In this document: positions 26,283-33,461 of the stretch, in pieces
How the letters are laid out: every line of letters begins with the position of its first letter
Numbering within the stretch: the stretch's first letter is position 1
DNA from: Hymenobacter lucidus
GTDB taxonomy: Bacteria > Bacteroidota > Bacteroidia > Cytophagales > Hymenobacteraceae
Length of the DNA: 64,000 nt
NCBI RefSeq assembly: GCF_020447265.1
Contig: NZ_JAJADR010000005.1
Span: forward strand, 186,001 to 250,000
Direction: 5' to 3'
Notes under the pieces: model-generated
Told to the model about the DNA's origin: nothing
Databases searched by the model: none
The model's input: the letters and a program-made list of their open reading frames with translations, nothing else
Position numbers and translations under genes: made by a program

Positions 26283-28403
26283 TTAGCGAAGCTGGTAGAT
26301 GGTCACCAGGCGTTTTATTTCTTCCAGGGTGCGCTCCGGGGGGCTGAAGGGCGCGGGTATGGGCTGCTTGGCGAAGCTTTGGAAGTAGAGCACGCAGGCG
26401 TCGCGCCACCAGAGGGCCTCTTTGCGCTGGGTTTGCAGCCGGGCCGTTACATCGGCATGCATTTCGGCATCCACCTGGGGCTTCACTGCGGCCCACTGTT
26501 GCTGCATCCAGGTCACGGAGTCGGCGCCGGTGTAGTAGCGGGTGGCCAGCTCGTTCCAGAGGGTGCGGCCGGTGCTGAGCGGCTGCGTCCAGGGCACGTG
26601 GTGAAACCAGAGCAGGTAGTTGGGCGGGCAGGTTTTGGGGTCGTTCCACAGCTGCTGCACTTCGGGCTTGTAGAGCGCTAAAGCATTGCTGCCCTTGGCA
26701 GTGCGGTCGAAGCCCAGGCCCACGGCGTCGGCCTTGTGGTAGTACACGGCCGTCCAGTCGGGCCGGGCGCTGCTGGCCAGCCAGGGCTCGGGGCCGTAGT
26801 GAATGGTTTGGCCCATGATGTGGTGCAACCCCAGCGGCATGGTGTAGCGCGTGTAGATGCCGTGCGACTTCACCATCACGTCAGCAATGGTGCGCACGGC
26901 CGGCGCGTCGTTGGTCAAGGTTTGCCGAGTCCATTCTTCGGCAATAGTTTGGGAGGAAAGCGTGTAGTCCCAGGCCAAGCGGCCGAAGGCGTACCAGTTG
27001 GCCTGCCCCATGGGGTGGCCGGTCCAGTTGCGGTCCGAGCCGATGTTGGCTACGCCGGCAATGCCGCTGATGGCGTGGTTATCCACCGAGCCGTCGATTA
27101 CCTTAGCCACCGTCGAGCCTTTACCACCAGCGTAGGTGTCGGCGTCGAGGGTTTCCTTGAACATGGGCGCCAAGTACACCAAGTGCGTGGCAAAGCCCAG
27201 GTATTCTTGGGTGAGCTGCACTTCCAGCACCAGCGGCGTGCGGGGCATAGCCCCAAAGAGCGGGTGAAACGGCTCCCGGGCCTGGAAGTCAATCGGCCCG
27301 TTCTTGACCTGCACCAGCGTTTTTGGCTTGAAGCGGCCGTCGAGGGGCTTAAATTCCTGGTAAGCTTCCTTGAACCGGTCGCCGTTGGAATTGGCTTTGT
27401 ATACAAAGGCGCGCCACATTACCAGCCCGTCGTGACTGCCCAGCGCGTCGGCCAGCATGTTGGCCCCGTCGGCATGGTCGCGGCCGTAGTCCTGGGGGCC
27501 GGGCTCCCCTTCCGAGTTGGCCTTCACCAGAAAGCCGCCGAAGTCAGGAATGGCCTTGTAAATCTCGTCCGTTTTGCTTTTCCACCACTGCTGCACCTTG
27601 GGGTCGAGCGGGTCGGAAGTCGTCAGGCCGCCGATGACCTTAGGCGCGGCCCAGAGCACCGACAGATACACCCGAATGCCGTAGGGGCGCATCACCGAAG
27701 CCAACGCGGCTACTTTGCCGAGGTACTCGGGCGTGAGGTAGCGGGCACTGGCATTCACGTTGTTGATCACCACGCCATTGATGCCAATGCTGGCGTTGGC
27801 GCGGGCGTAGTCCTGGTAGCGGGGGTCGAGGCGCTCGGGCAGCTCGTACCATTTCCAGATGCTGGAGCCCGCGTAGCCGCGCTCCACGGTGCCGTTGGGG
27901 TTGTCCCAGTGGTTGAGCAGGCGGTACTGAATCCGGGGGCTGCTCGTGAGGTCGATATTTTTCAGCGACTGGCGCGTCTGGAGCTGGCGCAGCAGGGCAA
28001 ACACGCCGTACAGCACCCCCGATTCGCTTTGCCCAGTGATAGTAATATTGCCGTCCTGGGTTGAAATGTGGTAGCCATCCTGGCCAAGCGGCTTTCCGGA
28101 AACGTTTGCGGTAGTTGCCACGGTAAGAACAACGCTACCCTGCCCCTTTTTCGCCGCCGACACGATAGATACCGTTTGGCCCACCATGCCCTGCAACCCC
28201 TGCTGCAATTCCTCGGCGGCCGTTTTCAGGATAGGCGAGCTGCCTTGGCTGACGATAACCCCAGCCGCTTTCTGGTAGTCTTTGCGCAGCCCGGCGTCCG
28301 AAATCAGGTCGTACTTTAGCCACAGCCGGTAGCCATCGTCAGCCAGGCTGCGGTGCGCGGCCCCCACGAAGAACAGAAGTAGCAGAAGTGAGCGGAGTGA
28401 CAT
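26283..28403 (-). CDS. aguA: GH67 alpha-glucuronidase
   Basis: The 706-residue protein has a signal peptide (cleavage near SLADD), so it is probably periplasmic. The N-terminal domain is followed by the GH67 barrel: RLLNHWDNPNGTVERGYAG, DYARANASIGINGVVINNVN and VKANSEGEPGPQDYGRDHA, which includes an acidic residue of the active site. It removes (methyl)glucuronate from the non-reducing end of xylo-oligosaccharides, complementing the polymer-acting GH115. It follows uxuA, with a 16-bp tandem repeat in the gap. A 16-nt stretch identical to part of the xylan operator lies inside the coding region at 28093-28108. Confidence 0.94.
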   Translation of the reverse strand: MSLRSLLLLLFFVGAAHRSLADDGYRLWLKYDLISDAGLRKDYQKAAGVIVSQGSSPILKTAAEELQQGLQGMVGQTVSIVSAAKKGQGSVVLTVATTANVSGKPLGQDGYHISTQDGNITITGQSESGVLYGVFALLRQLQTRQSLKNIDLTSSPRIQYRLLNHWDNPNGTVERGYAGSSIWKWYELPERLDPRYQDYARANASIGINGVVINNVNASARYLTPEYLGKVAALASVMRPYGIRVYLSVLWAAPKVIGGLTTSDPLDPKVQQWWKSKTDEIYKAIPDFGGFLVKANSEGEPGPQDYGRDHADGANMLADALGSHDGLVMWRAFVYKANSNGDRFKEAYQEFKPLDGRFKPKTLVQVKNGPIDFQAREPFHPLFGAMPRTPLVLEVQLTQEYLGFATHLVYLAPMFKETLDADTYAGGKGSTVAKVIDGSVDNHAISGIAGVANIGSDRNWTGHPMGQANWYAFGRLAWDYTLSSQTIAEEWTRQTLTNDAPAVRTIADVMVKSHGIYTRYTMPLGLHHIMGQTIHYGPEPWLASSARPDWTAVYYHKADAVGLGFDRTAKGSNALALYKPEVQQLWNDPKTCPPNYLLWFHHVPWTQPLSTGRTLWNELATRYYTGADSVTWMQQQWAAVKPQVDAEMHADVTARLQTQRKEALWWRDACVLYFQSFAKQPIPAPFSPPERTLEEIKRLVTIYQLR
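28093..28108. promoter_or_regulatory. Possible auxiliary operator inside the GH67 gene
   Basis: TTTCCGGAAACGTTTG is identical over 16 nt to positions 29925-29940 of the uxuA/regulator operator. The left arm is not conserved (AAGCGGC instead of AAACG). It lies about 1.8 kb from the main operator, a distance at which LacI-family tetramers or dimers-of-dimers may loop. Function is inference. Confidence 0.35.
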
Positions 28404-28422
28404 TGGGTGGGTGGGAAAGGTA

Positions 28423-28486
28423 GGGAGCGGAAAAGGCAGGGAGCGGAAAAGGCAGGGAGCGGAAAAGGCAGGCGGCGGAAAAGCGG
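28423..28486. repeat. 16-bp tandem repeat, three perfect and one imperfect copy
   Basis: The unit GGGAGCGGAAAAGGCA occurs at 28423-28438, 28439-28454 and 28455-28470. A degenerate fourth copy is at 28471-28486, ending 4 nt before the uxuA stop. It fills the spacer between uxuA and the GH67 gene, so on the mRNA it is a pyrimidine-rich tract upstream of the GH67 start. Confidence 0.9.
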
Positions 28487-28489
28487 GTG

Positions 28490-29740
28490 CTAGCGGGCCA
28501 CTAGCGGAAATTCGGTGGTGAGCGTGGCAGCCAGGTGGGCCTCGTGGGCCAGGCCGTGGCGGATGCCGTGCTCCAGGCCGCGCAGCTCGGCCAGCCCGCG
28601 CAGGCGGCCAATGGCGGAGTAGCCGGGGTAGGTTTTCTTTTTCAGATCGTCGAGCATCTGGTGGCCGTGGTCGGGGCGCATGGGCAGCTGAGCCGCGCTT
28701 TCCCCGGTTTGGGCCCGGCGTTGCTCTTCCAGCACCAGTTCCCGCACTACGCTGTACATATCCACGTCGCCGGTAAGGTGGTCGGCCTCATGAAAGTTGC
28801 GCGGGTTTTCCTCGCGCTTGGTGGCCCGCAGATGCACGAAATGAATCCGGGAGCCGAAGCGGCGCACCACGCCGGCCAGGTCGTTATCGGGGCGCACGCC
28901 CAACGAGCCGGTGCAGAACGTAAGGCCGTTGGCCGGCGCATCGTAGGCGGCCAATAGCTGGGCCAGGTCGGCTTCGGTGCTTACTACCCGGGGCAAACCC
29001 AGCAGCGGATACGGCGGGTCGTCGGGGTGAATGCAGAGGTTGATGCCTACTTCCTCGGCCACGGGGCCCACTTCCCGAATGAAATAGTAAAGGTTGTCGC
29101 GCAGGGCCTGACTGTCGATGCTGGCGTACTCATCCAGCAGGGCCTGAAAGCCGGCCAGCTCAAAGGCCTCTTCCGAGCCGGGCAGGCCCAGCAGCACGGT
29201 GTTGGTCAGTTCGGCCAGCTGCTCGGGCGTCATGCGGGCAAACTGCTGACGAGCCGCCTCGGCAACTGCCGGCTCGTAGTCGGCTTCGGCGCCGGGACGC
29301 TGGAGGATGCACAGGTCGAAGAGGGCAAAATCCTGCCACACGAAGCGCAACGCCAACGAGCCGTCGGGCAGCTGATAGCTCAGATTAGTGCGCGACCAGT
29401 CGAGCACGGGCATGAAATTGTAGCACACCGTGCGGATGCCGCAGGCGGCCAGGTTGCGCAGCGACGTTTGATAGTTCTCTATATAGGCAGCGCGCGAGGG
29501 CCGGCCTTTCTTGATGTCTTCGTGCACCGGCAGGCTTTCGACCACGGCCCAGTGCAGGGGCGAGAAACTGTTGTTATCGGCTTCGATGAGCTGCTGGCGG
29601 CGCTGGATTTCTTCTACCGGCCACACCGCGCCTACCGGCAGCTGGTGCAAAGCCGTGACCACGCCGGCACAACCAGCCTGGCGAATGTCGAAGAGCGAAA
29701 CCGGGTCGTGGGGGCCGAACCAGCGCATGGTGTGAAGCAT
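28490..29740 (-). CDS. uxuA: Mannonate dehydratase
   Basis: The 416-residue protein begins MLHTMRWFGPHDPVSLFDIR, the usual UxuA start; ATG at 29738-29740 is chosen on this basis. Other family blocks are GVVTALHQLPVGAVW, GIRTVCYNFMPVLDWSRT, GINLCIHPDDPPYPLLGLPR and RIHFVHLRATKREENPRNFHEA, which hold the metal ligands. It dehydrates D-mannonate to 2-keto-3-deoxygluconate in the cytoplasm. It is the first gene of the operon uxuA-GH67-SDR-susC-susD. A -7-like box (TATCTTTA) lies about 100 nt upstream and the operator at 29920-29939 lies 70 nt beyond that. Confidence 0.95.
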   Translation of the reverse strand: MLHTMRWFGPHDPVSLFDIRQAGCAGVVTALHQLPVGAVWPVEEIQRRQQLIEADNNSFSPLHWAVVESLPVHEDIKKGRPSRAAYIENYQTSLRNLAACGIRTVCYNFMPVLDWSRTNLSYQLPDGSLALRFVWQDFALFDLCILQRPGAEADYEPAVAEAARQQFARMTPEQLAELTNTVLLGLPGSEEAFELAGFQALLDEYASIDSQALRDNLYYFIREVGPVAEEVGINLCIHPDDPPYPLLGLPRVVSTEADLAQLLAAYDAPANGLTFCTGSLGVRPDNDLAGVVRRFGSRIHFVHLRATKREENPRNFHEADHLTGDVDMYSVVRELVLEEQRRAQTGESAAQLPMRPDHGHQMLDDLKKKTYPGYSAIGRLRGLAELRGLEHGIRHGLAHEAHLAATLTTEFPLVAR

Positions 29741-29841
29741 AGCAGAGCGGAGCAAAAAATACAATTTTCAGTATCTTTCCAGCCTTTGCGGGCATCTGAA
29801 CGATACAAGCCGAAACCTGCCGGATAGGCTGATCCAGTGCT

Positions 29842-29849
29842 TAAAGATA
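29842..29849 (-). promoter_or_regulatory. -7-like promoter box for the uxuA operon
   Basis: The minus strand reads TATCTTTA, one mismatch from TAnnTTTG. It lies 70 nt from the operator, exactly as in the xylB region. Between box and operator the two regions match at 41 of 70 positions without gaps by hand count, with TAAAAACC and ATTTCGAA blocks at the same offsets. Confidence 0.55.
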
Positions 29850-29919
29850 AGGTAGGTAGACCTATCAAAAACAAGTTAAAAACCGCCATAACTCGTTGAT
29901 TTCGAAATAAAAATACCGA

Positions 29920-29939
29920 AAACGTTTCCGGAAACGTTT
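29920..29939. promoter_or_regulatory. LacI-family operator between uxuA and the regulator gene
   Basis: AAACGTTTCCGGAAACGTTT is a perfect 20-bp palindrome. It lies between the divergent uxuA operon and the LacI-family gene at 30067, which suggests that the regulator controls both directions, including itself. A near-identical site lies before xylB. Confidence 0.8.
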
Positions 29940-29947
29940 GTGATAGG

Positions 29948-29995
29948 TATCTTTAGCCAAGCATAGCACAAAAAATATTTCGTACATTATCTTCG
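29948..29995 (+). promoter_or_regulatory. Two -7-like boxes for the regulator gene
   Basis: TATCTTTA at 29948-29955 lies 8 nt after the operator, and TATCTTCG at 29988-29995 lies 48 nt after it. Each is one mismatch from TAnnTTTG. If the first is used, the operator would cover the -33 region and binding would block transcription of the regulator gene. Which one is active cannot be decided from sequence. Confidence 0.45.
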
Positions 29996-30066
29996 AATAA
30001 TGAAACGGTAAGCCACCCGCTCTGCTACCATCCCACCCGGCTTATTGTTAAAAAATACTATTTGCC

Positions 30067-31245
30067 ATGATAAAGTGCGTTAAATGCAAGCTGGCTGACG
30101 ATGTCATGAAAGCCGGCTTCATCCGCGGCCGCCAACGGTTCTTCTGCAAGGCCTGCGACTACCACTTCACGGAGGAAAAAACGGCGCTGGTGCCCGAGCG
30201 CCGCCGCCATCAGACCACCATCAGCGACGTGGCCAAGGCCCTGGGTGTGGCTTCTTCCACCGTGTCGCGGGCGCTGAACGGGCATAGCGACATCAGCCCC
30301 AACACTCGCCAGGCCATTCTGGAAGTGGCCCGCCAGCTCGACTACCAACCCAACTTACTGGCTCAGAGCCTGAAAAGCAGCGAAACCTACACCATCGGGG
30401 TATTGATTCCCGACATCGAGCGGCCGTTTTTTGCCACTGCCGTCAGCGGTATTCAGCAGGTGGCGGCCGAGTCTGGCTACCGGGTCATGATCTGCCAGTC
30501 GAAGGAGTCGTACCAGACGGAGGTGAGCAACGTGCAGGCCCTGATTGCCAGCCGCGTCGATGGGCTACTGATCTGCCACTCCCGCGAAACCGAGAACTTC
30601 GACCACGTGCGCGCCGACGCCTGCCGGGGCATTCCGGTGGTGCATTTCGATAGGGTGTGCAACGAGGTAAACAGCGCCCAGGTGATGCTCGACGACTGGG
30701 GCGGGGCCTTTGCCGTAACCGAGCACCTGATTCTGGAAGGCTGCCAGCGCATTGCCATTCTGGCCGGTCCCGAGTCGTTGCTGATCAGCAAGCAGCGCAT
30801 TGGGGGCTACCTCAACGCGTTGCACCACTACGGCATGGAGGCCCAGGACGAGCTGCGCATTCACACCAACTTCCGGTCTGAGTCGGCCGTGGCGGCCCTC
30901 GACCAATGGCTGGCCTTGCCCGAGCCGCCCGATGCCATTTTCGCCGTCAACTACACCAACGCCCTCGACGTGATTCAGGCCCTGAAAAAGCGGGGCATCC
31001 GCATTCCGGAGGACATTGCGGTGGTGGGCTACGGCGACGAGTTTCTGGCCTCCATGATTGAGCCAGCCCTGACCACCGTCGACCTGCACCCCTACCGCAT
31101 CGGGCAGCAGGCCGCCCGCCTGTTTCTGGACCAGGTGCGGCTTAAGGAGAATTTCAAGCCCCGCACCTACGTGCTGTCCGGCGACCTGGTCATCCGGCAG
31201 TCGTCGCTAAAAGGCAAAGGGCCATTGTTCCGGCTGAGTATTTAG
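30067..31245 (+). CDS. LacI-family regulator with N-terminal zinc ribbon
   Basis: The 392-residue protein has three parts. Residues 1-36 form a four-cysteine zinc ribbon (Cys4-x2-Cys7-x19-Cys27-x2-Cys30) with GFIRGRQRFFCKACDYHF, resembling the N-terminal ribbon of IS1-type InsA proteins. Residues 50-72 are a LacI helix-turn-helix (TTISDVAKALGVASSTVSRA) and the hinge lies near 99-108 (NLLAQSLKSS). The remainder is a periplasmic-binding-protein-like sensor domain (TIGVLIPDIERPFFATAVSG to IRIPEDIAVVGYGDE and LTTVDLHPYRIGQQAA). It is divergent from uxuA and flanks a LacI-type palindrome, so it most likely controls the xylan and glucuronate genes. The ligand is unknown. The ribbon is in frame after ATG 30067 and the motif is intact, so it is not upstream read-through. 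Confidence 0.9.
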   Translation: MIKCVKCKLADDVMKAGFIRGRQRFFCKACDYHFTEEKTALVPERRRHQTTISDVAKALGVASSTVSRALNGHSDISPNTRQAILEVARQLDYQPNLLAQSLKSSETYTIGVLIPDIERPFFATAVSGIQQVAAESGYRVMICQSKESYQTEVSNVQALIASRVDGLLICHSRETENFDHVRADACRGIPVVHFDRVCNEVNSAQVMLDDWGGAFAVTEHLILEGCQRIAILAGPESLLISKQRIGGYLNALHHYGMEAQDELRIHTNFRSESAVAALDQWLALPEPPDAIFAVNYTNALDVIQALKKRGIRIPEDIAVVGYGDEFLASMIEPALTTVDLHPYRIGQQAARLFLDQVRLKENFKPRTYVLSGDLVIRQSSLKGKGPLFRLSI

Positions 31246-31306
31246 AGCGGTTTAAGTCGGCTGCTATTGCTGAGTACTTTCAAATAGTCGCCTATAATCC
31301 CTAAAA

Positions 31307-31399
31307 AACGTCGTGTCGACCAACGGGAGACATCTCGTGTGCAGTAGTAATTACACTACCATGGCACGCGAGATGTCTCCCGTTGATCGACATGACGTT
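31307..31399. repeat. Full-length member of the GTCATGTCGA...GAGACATCTCGCG inverted-repeat family
   Basis: The left arm (about 31307-31342) and right arm (about 31365-31399) are nearly complementary: AACGTCGTGTCGACCAACGG and AGACATCTCGTGTGC pair with GCACGCGAGATGTCT and CCCGTTGATCGACATGACGTT. It lies between convergent genes, the regulator and PAP2 phosphatase, and may also act as a transcript end. Confidence 0.8.
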
Positions 31400-31423
31400 C
31401 TGTTTTTCTTCCCAAATAGCCAG

Positions 31424-32269
31424 CTACTGCAGTTGCCAGGTGAAGCGCAGTACCGGCGCGCCGGCCAGGCTGCCAGTGGGCGTGTAGCCGGTTTGCCAGC
31501 TGGGCGAAAACCCCATGCCTTTGGGCAGATTTGGCTTCCGTCCCCAGCGGTTACGGTGGGTGAGGTAGCCTAGGTGCGCCGACAGGATGCCGAAACCCGC
31601 CCCGGCTATCACGTCGCTCTGCCAGTGCTTGGTATTAATCATGCGCAGGGCAGCCACGCTGGTTGCAATGGCGTAAGCCCCCACGCCATACCACTGACTT
31701 TTGTCGCGGAACTCGGTATGTACGATGCTGGCGGCCAGGAAGGCCTGGGCCGTGTGCCCCGAGGGAAAGGAGAGCTTATCCTCCTTATCGGGCCGCTCTT
31801 CGCGCACGAGGTTTTTGACGGCGAAAACCGTGGTCAGCATAATAGCTTCGCTTTTCAGCACGACCAGCAGCGTGTTCAGCCGGTCGCTGCGCGACTCGAC
31901 GCCGGCCAGGGTAACGACGGCCAGCTCGGCGTAGGGCGCAAAAATGAGGATATCGTCCAGCTTGGTGCGGTAGGTGGGGAAAAGCCGGTGAATGTCACGG
32001 TTGGCCTGCTCATTCGTATAAAACCCGCGGTTATTGACGTGCAGCGCGCCGTAGGTGATAAGCAGAGCCGGAACGGCCGTGGCCTTCACGATTTTGCTTT
32101 TGTACCAGGGCGCCCTTGTTACGGCAGATACCCCGCTCGGATTCTCAAACTTGTGGGTGGTATCGGCGGCGGGAGCAGCAACCGGAGGGGTAACCTGAGC
32201 CAGCGCGGGCGACAAAGCCCCAAACCACAGTGCCAAAGCGGCAACTCGACGGGCAATAGCAATGGGCAT
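31424..32269 (-). CDS. PAP2-family phosphatase, exported
   Basis: The 281-residue protein has a signal peptide (cleavage near SPALAQ). The three PAP2 motifs are present: KNLVREERPD (K-x6-RP), SFPSGHTA (PSGH) and RMINTKHWQSDVIAG (R-x5-H-x3-D). Such enzymes dephosphorylate lipid phosphates or undecaprenyl pyrophosphate at the periplasmic side. The protein has several hydrophobic segments, including TAVPALLITYGALHV and AELAVVTLAGV. ATG at 32267-32269 is used; a TTG further upstream is less likely. It has no obvious link with the neighbouring glycan loci. Confidence 0.88.
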   Translation of the reverse strand: MPIAIARRVAALALWFGALSPALAQVTPPVAAPAADTTHKFENPSGVSAVTRAPWYKSKIVKATAVPALLITYGALHVNNRGFYTNEQANRDIHRLFPTYRTKLDDILIFAPYAELAVVTLAGVESRSDRLNTLLVVLKSEAIMLTTVFAVKNLVREERPDKEDKLSFPSGHTAQAFLAASIVHTEFRDKSQWYGVGAYAIATSVAALRMINTKHWQSDVIAGAGFGILSAHLGYLTHRNRWGRKPNLPKGMGFSPSWQTGYTPTGSLAGAPVLRFTWQLQ

Positions 32270-32519
32270 AGACGTGGAAAAAGGCAAAGAAGATGAATGG
32301 AGCAGGAGGCAAAGTTCTCAAAAAGTCGTCTCCTGAATAGCAGCCAATAGGCGGCAGACTTTTTAACGCTCCTGTGCCGTTTCGATGCCGACTACGGATA
32401 AGACTGAGCCGCTTACGCGAACCGGCCCGGCCCCGGTTGCGCCGGCGGCGGGAAATACTCAACCCAGCCCGTTTGCCTACGTTGAAAGGATGAACGTTTC
32501 CGCCTCTTTTTCCCTCACT

Positions 32520-33365
32520 ATGAAACACTTACTCCTTGGCCTGGCCACCGCCTTGCTGGCCGCAGCCCCCGCCGATGCACCGACTACCTACGATTGGCAG
32601 CAGCCCACGGCCACCTACGCCCTGCCTAAGGAGCTACAGGAAATTTCTGGCGTGGCGCTGCTGTCCGGCCAGCGCCTGGGCTGCATCGAAGACCAGACCG
32701 GCAGCATTCATATCTATAATCTGGCGACCAAAAAGATTGAGTCCACACTGCGCTTCGGCAAAAAAGGCGACTACGAAGATTTGGCACGACTGAAAAACGG
32801 CTGGCTGGTGCTGAGCAGCGACGGGACGCTCTTTAAGTACTCCGACCAGGGCAGCGCGGCCAGCTACAGCACCGGCCTGACCGCGGCCAACAACCCCGAA
32901 GGCCTGTCCTACGATGCACGCACCGGCACCATTCTGGTAGCCTGCAAAGGTGCGGCCGGCGTGGGCCAGCCCGAGCAAAAGCGCGCCATCTACCGCCTCG
33001 ACCCCACCACCTACCAGGCCGAAACAAAGCCCGCTTACCTACTGGATGTAGCCGAAATCATCGAGTTGGACCGCCGCCAAGGCCAGGGCACTACCATCAA
33101 TAAATTTGCGCCGTCGGCGGTGGCCATTCACCCGCTTACCCGCCACATATTCGTGTTGGCGGCCAGTGGCAATGCCTTGGTCGAAATGGACACCGAGGGT
33201 GGGTTGCTGGCCGTGCAGAAGCTGCCGCGCAAGCTGTTTCCCCAGCCCGAAGGCCTGGCCTTCGCGCCCAACGGCGACCTGTACATTGCCAGCGAAATGG
33301 GCGACAACGGCAAGTCCGGCGTTATCCAGTTTTTCCGTGCCTCGCCTATTGCAGCCAACAAATGA
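32520..33365 (+). CDS. SdiA-regulated-like beta-propeller protein, secreted
   Basis: The 281-residue protein starts MKHLLLGLATALLAAAPADA, a signal peptide. The rest resembles the SdiA-regulated domain family (PF06977-like): ALPKELQEISGVALLSGQRL, GDYEDLARLKNGWLVLSSDG, NNPEGLSYDARTGTILVACK and FPQPEGLAFAPNGDLYIASE. These repeat units suggest a beta-propeller. Function in the family is not established. An ATG at 32490 would add ten residues before the signal and is the alternative start. A strong terminator follows and the gene looks monocistronic. Confidence 0.8.
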   Translation: MKHLLLGLATALLAAAPADAPTTYDWQQPTATYALPKELQEISGVALLSGQRLGCIEDQTGSIHIYNLATKKIESTLRFGKKGDYEDLARLKNGWLVLSSDGTLFKYSDQGSAASYSTGLTAANNPEGLSYDARTGTILVACKGAAGVGQPEQKRAIYRLDPTTYQAETKPAYLLDVAEIIELDRRQGQGTTINKFAPSAVAIHPLTRHIFVLAASGNALVEMDTEGGLLAVQKLPRKLFPQPEGLAFAPNGDLYIASEMGDNGKSGVIQFFRASPIAANK

Positions 33366-33380
33366 GTTATTGCCTGACAT

Positions 33381-33420
33381 AAAAAAGGGCGCGCTACCGC
33401 AGTAGCGCGCCCTTTTGTTT
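33381..33420. terminator. Bidirectional intrinsic terminator
   Basis: A perfect 15-bp stem (33383-33397 with 33402-33416) has a 4-nt loop, A-run on the left and TTTTGTTT on the right. It serves the plus-strand gene before it and the minus-strand GH3 gene after it. Confidence 0.9.
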
Positions 33421-33461
33421 TGTGGTTCTGACTCTCACCAGCACGACGTTCTCTTTTCGCT

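Noticed and set aside
32494..32503. AACGTTTCCG half-site resembling the xylan operator
   Set aside because: Only one half matches, the other half is absent, and a 10-nt match is expected by chance at low frequency in a window of this size.
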